Assembly: GCF_004664715.2 (NCBI RefSeq)
Contig: NC_051070.1
Span: 43,265,456-43,329,455, forward strand
Direction of reading: 5' to 3'
Length of the DNA stretch: 64,000 nt
From: Peromyscus leucopus
Lineage: Eukaryota; Chordata; Mammalia; Rodentia; Cricetidae
Both the position numbers and the translations under genes were made by a program. This document shows positions 45,939-56,394 of this stretch, one piece after another. The notes below the pieces were generated by a model. That model did no database searches. It was not told where the DNA came from and saw only the letters and a program-made list of their open reading frames with translations. The first letter of the stretch is position 1. Each line of letters begins with the position of its first letter.

Positions 45939-46405
45939 TGTGGTGGTATTGTGCACCCTAATAAACTTATCTGGGGTCAGAGAACAGAACAGCCACTGAA
46001 TTAGACATAGAGGCCAGAAAATGGTGGCACACGCCTTTAATCCTATCACTTGGGAGGCAGAGATCCATCCGGATCTCTGAGTTCAAAGCCACACTGGAAA
46101 CAGCCAGGCATGGTGACACACGCCTCTAATCCCAGGAAGTGATGGCAGAGAGCAGAAAGGCATATAAGGCATGAAAACCAGGAACTAGAGCTGGTTAAGC
46201 TTTTAGGCTTTTGAGCAGCAGTTCAGATGAGATTCATTTGGATGAAGGACTCAGAGGCTTCCAGACTGAGGAGACAGGATCAGCTGAGGAACTGGCAAGG
46301 TGAGGAAGCTGTGACTTGTTCTGCTTCTCTGATCTTCCAGCTTTAACCCAATACCTGGCTCCAGGTTTGATTTAATTAATAAAACCTTTTAAGATTCGTG
46401 CTACA
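45939..46405 (+). mobile_element. Solitary ERV LTR (LTR-A family), plus orientation
   Basis: A 467-bp element with canonical ends (TGTGGTGG...GTGCTACA) between perfect 6-bp duplications GATAAG (45933-45938 and 46406-46411), as expected for ERVK-type integration. It includes B1-like sequence ('tggcacacgcctttaatcct') and a second short B1-like block ('ggcatggtgacacacgcct'), both shared with the other two LTR-A copies, so the SINE-derived sequence belongs to the LTR family. An 'ttaataaaacc' polyadenylation-like signal lies near 46376. No viral coding sequence is present. Confidence 0.9.
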
Positions 46406-46411
46406 GATAAG

Positions 46412-46599
46412 TGTTCTCAGGAATTAAAATGTTATATATAATTGCATGTTGAAAAGTTTAGTATAAGACTATCATAAACATATCTAAGACAAAGTTGAAA
46501 ACTTAAAGTGAAGAAATGTCTAGAAATTTTCCTACAAATAGAAAGTAAACAATCTTAAAATTAAAAAAAAATTCTGTGCAAATGAGTTCATACATCTTC
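46412..46599. other. AT-rich non-coding sequence, probably decayed L1
   Basis: It continues from the LTR-A target. No clear motif. Confidence 0.35.
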
Positions 46600-46790
46600 A
46601 CTTTCTTTTCTATCAGTTCAGTGTATCAGGTTTCATCAGTTTGGAGTTGAGTTTTGTTCAGGGGTGAGAGGTAGGGATAGAATTTCGTTCTTCTAACTAT
46701 CCAGTTTGACCTGCACCATGCTGCCTTTTCTTCTATGTATATTGTTGGCCTCTTTATCAAACATCAGATGGCTGTAGGCAGTCACTAAAA
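46600..46790 (-). mobile_element. Inverted LINE-1 ORF2 segment
   Basis: The plus strand reads as antisense L1 ORF2: 'gttgagttttgttcaggggt', 'agaatttcgttcttctaact', 'atgctgccttttcttctatg', 'ttggcctctttatcaaacat'. In L1 this region lies just upstream of the segment that begins in plus orientation at 46996, which fits the 5' inversion (twin priming) seen in many L1 insertions. Confidence 0.6.
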
Positions 46791-46796
46791 TCAACC

Positions 46797-46993
46797 ATGA
46801 GGGTGAGGAGTTAAGAGTACTCACTATTCTCTCAGATAACCTGAATTTGATTTCCAGTATCCACAAGGCTGTTACAGCTGTCTGTAACTTCAGTTCCCAG
46901 GAATGCAGTGCCCTCTTCTGGTCTCTCAGGCACTCATGTGGTACAAACATACATGTAGGCAAGACGTCTATACACATAATAAAATATTATTCA
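46797..46993 (+). repeat. B3-type tRNA SINE at the L1 inversion junction
   Basis: 'gaggagttaagagtactcac', 'tgaatttgatttccagtatc', 'ctgtaacttcagttcccagg' and 'aatgcagtgccctcttctgg' are B3/B2-group landmarks. It ends in 'cacataataaaatatta'. Confidence 0.75.
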
Positions 46994-46995
46994 AG

Positions 46996-47297
46996 ACTTC
47001 AACAGTTAACAAATAGAATCTCATGAAATTAAAATGTTTCTGTACAGGAAAGAATACCACCGCTCTAGTGAGAGGAAGAAAAGAGAATGGAAAACATTCT
47101 TTCCCAGCTACACGTCTAACAGAAGGTTACTACCTATAATATATAAAGAACTCAAAAAAGTAAACATCAAGAAAATGAGTAACCCAATTTTAAGAATGGA
47201 GCATGAAACTAAACAGAGAGTTCCCAAAAGACAAAATGTGAACAGCTGAGAAACATTTTAAACAAATGTTCAGCATCCTTAACCATCAGGGAGATAG
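46996..47297 (+). mobile_element. Rodent LINE-1 ORF2 C-terminal region, part 1
   Basis: The translation 47034-47249 carries L1 ORF2 landmarks (ERKKREWKTFFPSYTSNRRL, IYKELKKVNIKK), and the DNA continues to 'ttaaccatcagggagat', where the L1 stops in mid-sequence and USP15-like sequence begins. It resumes at about 48196. Confidence 0.8.
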
Positions 47298-47960
47298 CTA
47301 AAGTTTCTTGGTCAATGGAACTGGACCAAGTGGAACTGGAAAATTCCACTGAAAGTGTCTCATCTCTGGAAGAAGAGTGTGCTTGCTGCTTGGACACAAT
47401 TTGGTCTTCGGGTGCATTGGAGACATCACTATCATCAGAATGATACTCTTTTCCATCACCTTTATCTTTTGCAAAATCGGTATGATTTACTCCTCCCATC
47501 CTACTATAGTGATTAGAAACAGCAATCAAATTATAGAAGCAAGAGTCTGCATTTGAATTAATTGGGAATTCTGATACATCCAAATTATTGACAGGAAAAA
47601 ATCATTAAAGTATTTAATTGTCTCTCGGGTATCGACTTTAAGAAAAGCTTGAGATGTATCACAAGTACTGGAGACAGAAACCATAAATCTAATTTCTCTA
47701 TGGTTTGCTGATGCTCTTTACATTTGGGACAATCCCAGCAATCTTCAGCAGCTGGTCTTTCTTCTGTTGTAAAAAACCTCAACGTAATCTTTCAATTTCA
47801 CAAAGGGTTTAATTTGGGGGATATATTCCACACTTTCATGTTTTTCACAATCCTCAGCAGCATTTTCATCAAAATATTTCTTTTTCAAATCAAGATCCCA
47901 GTCCAAAGAGAGAAAAAGAAAAACTGTTGGCACTCTAATTGATGAAATCCCCACAAGCCA
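47298..47960 (-). pseudogene. Usp15-ps: USP15-like processed pseudogene fragment
   Basis: Intron-less minus-strand sequence that translates, over three frames, into the last part of the USP15-type ubiquitin-specific protease catalytic domain. The segments are DWDLDLKKKYFDENAAEDCE...KPFVKLKDY (47745-47954), then [17 protein letters not shown]...VLVIHLKLF (47585-47782), then [16 protein letters not shown] and EDQIVSK (47209-47583). The three segments lie in order but in different frames, so there are at least two frameshifts. The conserved GGHYTAFA block holding the catalytic histidine is altered. Homology ends near 47298 inside the C-terminal tail codons, with no stop codon, 3' UTR or poly(A) on that side. 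Bases 47961-48195 belong to the same insert but I cannot align them. USP15 itself is a cytoplasmic deubiquitinase; this copy cannot encode one. A USP4 or USP11 parent is less likely given the EHQQ...KKLDLW stretch. Confidence 0.85.
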
Positions 47961-48195
47961 TAATAGAGAAACTTTCTACTAGTAGTGTCTAGAAATGAAG
48001 TTATCCACCACATGAAAATAGAAATCTGAGATGAGGAGTTTCACATAGCTTAATGTAGATCTCTTATGAGACTTCAACTTGTGAGGTCTTGATGGAAAAC
48101 TTTAACAAAAATAGTCTCTATTAAGACATTTACAATCTTGCATTTACAAGCTAAATATATCTAGGAAGGCACATGTAAATCCCTTTTAAGTTTAA
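47961..48195. other. Unassigned part of the insert next to the USP15 pseudogene
   Basis: It lies between the recognisable USP15 homology and the point where L1 resumes. It ends with a short A run (48193-48201). It may be decayed upstream USP15 coding sequence, filler DNA, or a second inserted piece. Confidence 0.5.
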
Positions 48196-48929
48196 AAAAA
48201 AACTGCTTTGAGATTTCTTCATATCCCAGTCAGAATGAGTAAGATCTGAAAATCAAATGAAGACAAATACTGGTATAGATGTGGGGGAAGAAGAACACCT
48301 ATCCTCTGCTGCTGGGAATGTAGATCTGTGCAGCCGCCATGGAACTCAGTGTGGAGGTTGCTGGAAAGGATGAAAATGGATCTATAGAGATACCTGGCTT
48401 GTCCATGTCCATTGTTGCTGTATTCCCAATAGCCTGGAAATAGGCACAGCCTAGATGTTTACCAACTGATGAATGGATAATGAAAATGTGGTATATTTAC
48501 ACAATGGAATATTATTCAGCTATTAAGAAAAATGAAATTATGAAATTCACAGGTAAATGGACGGAGCTTGAAGCAATTATTTTGAGTGACTCAAAATATT
48601 TGAGTGACTCAACCTCAGAAAGACAAATGTTTCATATTCTCTTTCATTTTTGAATACTAGCTCTGAATCTTTGAACCAAATATGTTTATTTCATTTGGAA
48701 TACCCATAGAGATCAGGAAGCTAATAAGGAACCATGGGGAGTAGCTTTCAAGTGAGAGAATATAGTATACATTGGTACAAAGGATTAAAAGGGATAATGG
48801 AATAGGAAGGGTTAAATCAGAGTGGAGGGGGGAATAGCAAGGTAGAGGAGAACATATGCGGAGGGGTAAATAACACTAAAGATCTTCAAAAATGTCATAT
48901 GAAAACTTCTACTATAGAAATTTACATGC

Positions 48930-48981
<52 letters not shown>

Positions 48982-49095
48982 TTAAAGTGGAGTTTCTCTA
49001 GAATGGGGCAACAGTGCCCCTACTAGACTAAAAAAGTAACAAATTAAAAGCCTAGTACAAGGAATGGATGACTTCTTTTGGAGTTGTTGGCCAGT
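48196..49095 (+). mobile_element. Rodent LINE-1 ORF2 C-terminal region and 3' UTR, part 2
   Basis: It resumes the L1 with 'actgctttgagatttcttca' and 'tcagaatgagtaagatctg', then 'ctgctgctgggaatgtagat', 'tgaatggataatgaaaatgt', 'acaatggaatattattcagc' and 'tgaaattcacaggtaaatgg', and then the UTR. A duplicated 'tgagtgactcaa' stands at 48583-48613. A (GA)n at 48930-48978 lies in the UTR. Confidence 0.8.
48930..48978. repeat. (GA)n microsatellite in L1 3' UTR
   Basis: About 24 GA units. Confidence 0.95.
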
Positions 49096-49139
49096 AAGAT
49101 CTCAAAGACCTTCAAACATTACATGTTATTGCCAATGAA

Positions 49140-49555
49140 CTTAGTTACTGTGTTGGATAGTTTTATCAACATGACACAAGCTAGAGTTATCTGAAAGCTA
49201 GGAGCTTAATTGAGAAAATGCTTCCATAAGATTGGGCTGTAAAGCATTTTCTAAGTAATGATTGATATGGGAGGGCCCAGACCATTGTGGCTGGTGCCAT
49301 CCCCGGGATGGTGGTCCCAGTTCTATAAGAAAGCAGGCTGAGCAAGCCATGAGAAGCAAGCCAGTAAGCAGCACCTCTCTATGGCCTCTGCATTAGCTCC
49401 TGCCTCCAGGTGCCTGCCCTGTGTGAGTTTCTTCCCCCACTACTTTGGATGATGAACTGTTATACAGAACTGTGGGTAAAATAAACCGTCCCCTCCCTAA
49501 GTTGCTTTGGTCAGGGTATTTCGTTGCAGCAATGGGAATCCCTATTAAGACAGTT
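49140..49555 (+). repeat. Rodent interspersed LTR-like repeat, plus orientation
   Basis: Landmarks: 'tggatagttttatcaacatg', 'acacaagctagagttatctg', 'ccattgtggctggtgccatc', 'aagaaagcaggctgagcaag', 'cagtaagcagcacctctcta', 'taaaccgtcccctccctaag'. Very common in rodent genomes; library name not assigned. It interrupts the L1 3' UTR. Its relative at 50096-50500 is inverted. Confidence 0.75.
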
Positions 49556-50095
49556 ACCTACCCTCTCAAACTTGATACTAAGGTTCTATTGCTGTAGACC
49601 CCACTTACTTGACTCGTGGAGAAATGGATTATACATGATGGTACGGGTCTGGAAGCATCATTCCCACTTGCTAGTTTCCGTTCCGCTGAAAGGAGTTATG
49701 AATGATATCAGAGAAGAAAAATAAGCATCAATATTACCCAGCTATAAATCGTGTGAACTGCAATAATAACTGGACTGGTAAGATGTGCCCACTGGTGCAA
49801 TAGAGACATAAACATTAGAGGAGTGACCAACCACTTCCTGATTGGGTTTGGGTCCTGCTCCACAAGATGAAACCCATACCTGGCACTGTTATAGAGACAA
49901 GAACCTACAGCTAGACAGATCACAGTAGGGGAAAACCCACTACTGTTATTTTGCTAAATGGACAGAGCAATCTCCTAATGACTTATTGTTATACCTGCAG
50001 ATTAGTGTATGTCTCAACCTTTATCAGAGAAGCTTCTATTTGCAGTAAATAATGATTAATGAAAAGACCCACAACTATCCAAGGCACATGCCTTA
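49556..50095 (+). mobile_element. Rodent LINE-1 (Lx-like) 3' UTR, continued
   Basis: Collinear with 58200-58520 in the second Lx-like copy: 'accaaccacttcctgattgg', 'agatgaaacccatacctgg', 'ggggaaaacccactactgtt', 'agagaagcttctatttgcag', 'aaaagacccacaactatcc'. Confidence 0.7.
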
Positions 50096-50500
50096 GTCAC
50101 ATTCCTGTTGCTATGACAAAACACCATGACCAAAAGCAACTTGGGGAGAGAAGGGTTTATTTGAACGTAAAACTCTCAAGTCATTCTTCATCACTGGAGA
50201 AAATGGAGCAGGAATTCAAGGCAGGAATCTAGAGGGAAGAATTGAAGCAGAGGCTATAAAAGAATGCTGCTTACTGGCTTGGCTTGCTCCTCTTGCCTTG
50301 CTCAACCTGCTTTCTTACACAATCCAAGACCACCTTCTCAGACTTGGCACCACCCACAATAGGCTGGGTCCTTCCACATCAATCATTAATAAAGAGATCA
50401 CTCAAATGACTTGCCTACAGACCAATCTTATGGAGACATTTGAAAGTTCTTCCTAAATGACTGCATCATATGTCAAGTTAACATAAAACTAACGGCACAG
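50096..50500 (-). repeat. Rodent interspersed LTR-like repeat, minus orientation
   Basis: Reverse complement of the 49140 family: 'cctgttgctatgacaaaaca', 'caacttggggagagaagggt', 'cttactggcttggcttgctc', 'aggctgggtccttccacatc', 'atgtcaagttaacataaaac'. The pair lies about 540 bp apart in inverted orientation. Confidence 0.75.
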
Positions 50501-51058
50501 CAAATAAGAGACAGCAAAATACTCGTCCCTAAATGGAATATATATACCACACCCCTTCCCCCAAAGGCTCGGGGATCATTGTGAAAGAGGAAGTGAAAAG
50601 AGTATAAGAGCCAGGGCAGTGGATAGCTACAACAAAACAGTGTTTTATGGATATAGTCTAGTAGCTTTACATATGAACTCTCAGAAACCATCACAGCACG
50701 CACAAGATTGGTGAAAGTCCAAGCAAGACTAAATCCCAGCATGGAGAGTGGGTTGGGATATAAAATCCTATCCCTAGATGTGAAGCTACTGGCAATTGTT
50801 AGTTATTGGGAGAGAAAGAGTCAGTTTTCTCTAAGGATATTGCCCCTGGTAAGTCAACCACATTCCAGAGGAATACCACACATCCAAGAATATTTGGACA
50901 GCACAATTGGTCTTCACATTTTGTTTCTTTTTTTTTTTTTTTTTTTTTTTTTGAAGAGGAGGAGACATAAAGTTGGGTGGATGGGAAGGGGGGATTTGGG
51001 AAAACTTGGGATGAATATGATCAAAATACATTATACACAATTCAAAAAAAGATTTTTT
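50501..51058 (+). mobile_element. Rodent LINE-1 (Lx-like) 3' end
   Basis: Collinear with 58560-59310: 'ccaaaggctcggggatcatt', 'gtgaaagaggaagtgaaaag', 'gaggaggagacataaagttg', 'gatgaatatgatcaaaatac'. Where the sister copy has a long TG tract, this one has a 23-base T run (50930-50952). Confidence 0.75.
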
Positions 51059-51069
51059 TTAAATCTTGG

Positions 51070-51186
51070 AATCAATAATTTCAAATGTTCTCATGCAAAA
51101 AACAGTTTATTCAATAAATTATATCAAACATCCAAGGAATAATAATTTCAGTCTTTGAAAAGTCTACTCCAGAATAGAGTGAAAGA
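51070..51186 (+). mobile_element. Old L1M ORF2 fragment, left of young L1
   Basis: 'ttatatcaaacatccaagga' and 'ataatttcagtctttgaaaa' recall L1M ORF2. The sequence continues at 55645 on the other side of the young L1. The last 16 bases (51171-51186) are the target-site duplication. Confidence 0.6.
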
Positions 51187-51198
51187 CAGGAAAGATCC

Positions 51199-54100
51199 GC
51201 CAAGATGAAGTTTCAATTCTGAACATTTATGCCCCAAACACAAGGGCACCCACATATGTAAAAGAAACATTACTAAAGCTTAAATCACATATAAAACCCC
51301 ACACATTAATAGTGGGAGATCTCAACACCCCACTTTCACCACTTGACAGATCTCCCAAATCTAAAATTAACAGAGAAATAAAGGACTTAACTGATGTCAT
51401 GACCCAATTGGACCTAATAGATATCTACAGAACATTCCATCCTAACAAGAAAGAATACACCTTCTTCTCAGCACCCCATGGAACTTTCTCTAAAATCGAC
51501 CACATACTTGGCCACAAAGCAAATCTCAACAGATACAAAACAATTGGAATAACCTCCTGTGTTCTATCAGACCACCATAGTTTAAAGTTAGATTTCAACA
51601 ACAACAAAAACTACAGAAAACCTACAATCTCATGGAAATTGAATAATGCTCAACTGAATCACCAATGGGTTAAGGAAGAAATAAAGAAAGAAATTAAAGA
51701 CTTCCTAGAGATCAACGAAAATGAAGACACCACATACCCAAACTTATGGGACACAATGAAAATAGTGCTAAGAAGGAAATTCATAGCACTAAATGCCCAC
51801 ATAAAGAAGTTGGAGAAATCCCACACTAGTGACTTAACAGCACACCTGAAAGCTCTAGAACAAGAAGAAGCAAAGTCTCCCAGGAAGAATAGACGCCAGG
51901 AAATTATCGAAGTGAGAGGTGAAATTAATAAATTAGAAACTAAGAGAATAATACAAAAAATTAATGAAACAAAGAGTTGATTCTTTGAGAAAATCAACAA
52001 GATAGACAAGCCCTTATCCAAACTAACCAAAAGACAGAGAGAGAGAATCCAAATCAACAAAATCAGAAATGAAAAGGGGGACATAACAACAGACATTGAG
52101 GAAATCCAGAGAATTATAAGGTCATATTTCAAAAACCTCTACTCCACAAAACTGGAAAACCTAAAAGAAATGGACATTTTTCTGGATAGGTACCACATAC
52201 CTAAGTTAAATCAAGACCAGATAAACTATTTAAATAGTCCAATAACCCTAAGGAAATAGAAACAGTCATTAAAAGTCTCCCAACCAAAAAAAGCCCAGGA
52301 CCAGATGGTTTCAGCGCAGAATTCTACCAGATCTTCAAAGAAGAGTTAATACCAATACTCTCTAAACTGTTCCACATAATAGAAACAGAAGGAACATTAC
52401 CAAACTCCTTCTATGAGGCTACAATTACCCTGATTCCTAAACCAAACAAGGATGCAACAAAGAAAGAGAACTACAGACCGATCTCCCTCATGAACATTGA
52501 TGCAAAAATACTCAATAAAATACTGGCAAACAGACTCCAAGAACACATCAGAACAATTATCCACCATGATCAAGTAGGCTTCATCCCAGGGATGCAAGGG
52601 TGGTTCAACATACGAAAGTCCATCAATGTAATACACCATATAAACAAACTCAAAGAAAAAAACCACATGATCATCTCACTAGATGCAGAAAAGGCATTTG
52701 ACAAAACCAACACCCCTTCATGATAAAAGTCTTGGAGCGATCAGGAATACAGGGAACATACCTAAACATAATAAAGGCAATTTACAGTAAGCCAACAGCC
52801 AACATCAAATTAAATGGAGAGAAACTCAAAGCAATTCCACTAAAATCAGGAACGAGGCAAGGCTGTCCACTCTCCCCATACTTATTCAATATAGTACTTG
52901 AAGTTCTAGCCAGAGCAATAAGACAACACAAGGAGATTAAGGGGATACAAATTGGAAAGGAAGAAGTCAAACTTTCCCTATTTGCAGATGACATGAGAGT
53001 ATACTTGAGTGACCCCGAAGATTCCACCCAGGAACTGATAAAGCTTATAAACACCTTCAGCAACATAGCAGGATACAAGATCAACTCAAAAAAAAATCAG
53101 TAGCCCTCCTATATACAATGGACAAAGAAGCTGAGGAGGCAATTAGAGAAACATCACCCTTTACAATAGCCACAAATGACATAAAATACCTTGGGGTAAC
53201 ACTAACCAAGCAAGTGACAAGAACTTTAAGTCCCTGAAAAAAGAAATTGAAGAAGATGTCAGAAAATGGAAAGATCTCCCATGCTCATGGATAGGCAGGG
53301 TTAACGTAGTAAAAATAGCAATCTTATCAAAAGCAATCTACAGATTCAATGCAATCCCCATCAAAATACCAACACAATTCTTCACAGACCTGGAAAGAAT
53401 AATACTCAACTTCATATGAAAAAACAAAAAACCAAGGATAGCCAAAAGAATCCTGTACAATAAAACAACCTCTGGAGGCATCACAATCCCTGACCTCAAG
53501 CTCTACTATAGAGCTACAGTAATAAAAACAGCTTGGTATTGGCATAAAAACCGACATGTGGACCAATGGAATCGAATTGAAGACCCTGACATTAACCCAC
53601 ACACCTATGAGCATATAATTTTTGACAAAGAAGCCAAAAGTGTACAATGGAAAAAAGAAAGCATCTTCAACAAATGGTGCTGGCATAACTGGATATCAAT
53701 GTGTAGAAGGCTGCAAATAGATCCATATCTGTCACCGTCGCACAAAACTTAAGTCCAAGTGGATCAAGGACCTCAACATAAATCCAGCTACTCTGAACCT
53801 GCTAGAAGAGAAAGTAGGAAGGAGTCTTGAACGAATTGGCATAGGAGATCACTTCCTAAATATAACACCAGTAGCACAGACACTGAGAGAAACAATCAAT
53901 CAATGGGACCTCTTGAAACTGAGAAGCTTTTGTAGAGCAAAGGATATGGTCAACAAGGCAAAGCGACAGCCTACAGAATGGGAAAAGATCTTCAACAACC
54001 CCACATGTGACAGAGGACTGATATCCAGAATATATAAGGAACTCAAGAAATTAGACATCAAAATGACCAACAGTCCAATAGAGAAATGGGCTTTAGAACT

Positions 54101-54698
54101 AAACAGAGAATTCTCAACAGAGGAAACCCAAATGGCTGAAAGACATTTAAGGAAATGCTCAACATCCCTAATCATCAGGGAAATGAAAATCAAAACAACT
54201 CTGAGATACCACCTTATGCCTGTCAGAATGGCTAAGATCAAAAACACTGAAGACACTTTATGCTGGAGAGGATGTGGAACTAGGGAAACCCTCCTCCATT
54301 GCTGGTGGGAATGCAAGCTTGTACAACCACTTTGGAAATCAATATGGCGCTTTCTTAGAAAATTGGGAATCAATCTCCCCCAAGATCCAGATATACCACT
54401 CCTGGGCATATACCCAAGAAATGCTCAATCATACCACAAGAGCACTTGCTCAGCTATGTTCATATCAGCATTGTTTGTAATAGCCAAAACCTGGAAACAA
54501 CCTAGATGCCCTTCAACTGAAGAATGGATAAATAAGTTGTGGCACATATACACAATGGAATACTACTCAGCAGAGAGAAACAATGACATCATGAGGTTTG
54601 CAGGCAAATGGATGGATCTGGAAAAAATCATCCTGAGTGAGGTAACCCAGACTCAGAAAGACAAATATGGTATGTACTCACTCATAGGAGGATGCTAG
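51199..54698 (+). pseudogene. LINE-1 ORF2 (endonuclease-reverse transcriptase), truncated and broken
   Basis: ORF2p would nick target DNA and prime reverse transcription there. The endonuclease remnant shows [13 protein letters not shown] (51310 on) and [11 protein letters not shown]. The RT domain shows [12 protein letters not shown] sequence, [40 protein letters not shown] and the catalytic FADDM (52981-52995). The C-terminus has the cysteine motif CWRGCGTRETLLHCWWECK. Lesions: a TGA replacing a conserved Trp at 51978; a one-base loss near 52246; another near 52704; a frameshift at the A run 53088-53096; a short deletion near 53215; a Trp-to-TGA at 53417; and a frameshift near 53738. The last 261 codons (53913-54698) are intact to the natural stop. 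Without ORF1 and with these breaks it cannot act. Confidence 0.93.
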
Positions 54699-55494
54699 AT
54701 GTGGAACAAGGATGACTGAATTGATACTCACATCACCAGTGAGGCTGCCTGGAAAATGGGACCCCAAGAAAGACACGGAGAAATGGATGAGATCTACATG
54801 AACAGCCTGGTCATGAGTGGGAACAATGAAGGGTGACGGTCGAGGGAAAGAGAGTGGGAGATCCTAGCTGGATCAAGAAAAGAGAGGGAGAACAAGGAGT
54901 AGGAGACCATGGTAAATGAAGGCCACATGAGAAAAGGAAGAAACAAAGAGCTAAAGAGGCCCACAGAAATCCAAAAAGATACCCCCACAAAAGACTGCTG
55001 GCAATGGTCAAGAGACAGCCGGGACTGACCTACTCTGGTGATGGGATGGCCAAACACCCTAATGGTTGTGCCATAAACCCCATCCAAGGACTGAGGAATC
55101 TGGGTGCAGACATCCATGGCTAGGCCCCGGGTGGAGCGCTGGGAGTCTAAATAGTGAGAAAGAGGAGGGTTTATATGAGCGAGAATTGTTGAAACCAAGG
55201 TTGGATAAAGCACAGGGACAAATAACCAAATGAATGGAAACACATGAACTATGAACCAAAGGCTGAGGTGCCCCCAACTGGATCAGGCCCTCTGAATAGG
55301 TGAGACAGTCCACTGGCTTGATCTGTTTGGGAGGCATCTAGGCAGTGGTACCAGGTCCTGGGCTCATTGCTTGAGTTGGCTGTTTGAAACCTGGGACTTA
55401 TGCAGGGACGCTTGGCTCAATCTGGGAGGAGAGGACTGGACCTGCCTGGACTGAGTCTATCAGGTTGATCCCATTCCTTGGGGGAGACCTTGAT

Positions 55495-55557
55495 CTGGAG
55501 GAGGTGGGAATGGGGAGTGGGCTGGGGGGAATGGGAGGGGGCAGGAAGGGAGAAAAC
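55495..55557 (+). other. G-rich tract of L1 3' UTR (possible G-quadruplex)
   Basis: Several G runs of three to six ('gtgggaatggggagtgggct', 'ggggggaatgggaggggg') within 60 bases. A G-rich polypurine tract at this place is a known feature of mammalian L1 3' UTRs. Confidence 0.85.
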
Positions 55558-55644
55558 AAGGGAATCTGTGGCTATTATGTAGAACTGAATAGTATTGTAA
55601 AATAAAAAATAAAATAAAATATAAAAAAAGAATAGAGTGAAAGA

Positions 55645-56105
55645 GAGAATATTCCTTAATTCAATTCAATTGATTGGTTTAGTAGGACAACCTTAATTCT
55701 AAAGCTAGCAAAGACAATCAAAGAAAAGAAAATTATGTATGCAACCTCATCTATGAATACAGAAGCAAAATCACTAAGTAAAATATCATCAAACCAAATC
55801 TAAGAATCTATTAAAAATGTCATGAACAACTTGAATTTGTAACAGGATTAACAGGATTAAAAGTCAGCATAACATTAGGGAATCAAGTTAATGTATTTCA
55901 CTACATTAGAAGATAAAATAAAGTATGGTCATTTCGATAAATGCAGAAAAGGTATTGGGTAGAATTTCAAGTATTTTTCAGAGGAAAATGAAAATTTCTT
56001 AGCTGATAAATAACATTCTCAGAAAAGCCATAAATCTTCATGGTCTTGATCTATGCAAAGCTTTCTTAGATCCTGCACTAAAAGCACACAGGGCTGAAAA
56101 TAAAG
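55645..56105 (+). mobile_element. Old L1M ORF2 fragment, right of young L1
   Basis: It carries on the L1M from 51186: 'gagaatattccttaattcaa', 'gctagcaaagacaatcaaag', 'ttaatgtatttcactacatt', 'atttcgataaatgcagaaaa', 'ggtattgggtagaatttcaa'. These are decayed L1 ORF2 RT-region codons. Confidence 0.65.
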
Positions 56106-56139
56106 TAGATAAAGCCTATGTTACCTGAAGGAAATATTC

Positions 56140-56141
<2 letters not shown>

Positions 56142-56191
<50 letters not shown>
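56142..56191. repeat. (TG)n microsatellite
   Basis: About 25 TG units, the expanded tail of the B1 on the minus strand that follows. Confidence 0.97.
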
Positions 56192-56192
<1 letters not shown>

Positions 56193-56338
56193 TTTTTAGA
56201 GACAGGATTTCTCTGTATAGCTTTGCACCTTTCCTGGAACTCACTTGGTAGACCAGGCTGGCCTCAAACTCACAGAGATCCCCCTGCCTCTGCCTCCCGA
56301 GTGCTGGGATTAAAGGCGTGTGCCACCACCAGCCAGCT
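56192..56338 (-). repeat. B1 SINE, minus orientation
   Basis: 'gagacaggatttctctgtat', 'agctttgcacctttcctgga', 'agaccaggctggcctcaaac', 'ctcccgagtgctgggattaa', 'aggcgtgtgccaccacc'. Full-length B1 with the cricetid-like right arm. Confidence 0.95.
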
Positions 56339-56394
56339 AGGGAATATTCTTGTGCTTTGGGAAATACTGTGATGTCGCTCAGGTAGAGCACCTT

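Larger units (their letters stand above)
51187..55628 (+). mobile_element. 5'-truncated young LINE-1
   Basis: A 4.4-kb L1 flanked by a perfect 16-bp target-site duplication, agaatagagtgaaaga (51171-51186 and 55629-55644). It starts inside the endonuclease domain of ORF2, so the 5' UTR, ORF1 and the ORF2 start are absent. It runs through RT and the C-terminal cysteine region into a 0.9-kb 3' UTR with a G-rich tract (55495-55555) and an A-rich end with AAAATAAAATA units. The full duplication and the modest number of lesions make it one of the youngest insertions in the window. The 3' UTR resembles cricetid L1s. Confidence 0.95.
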
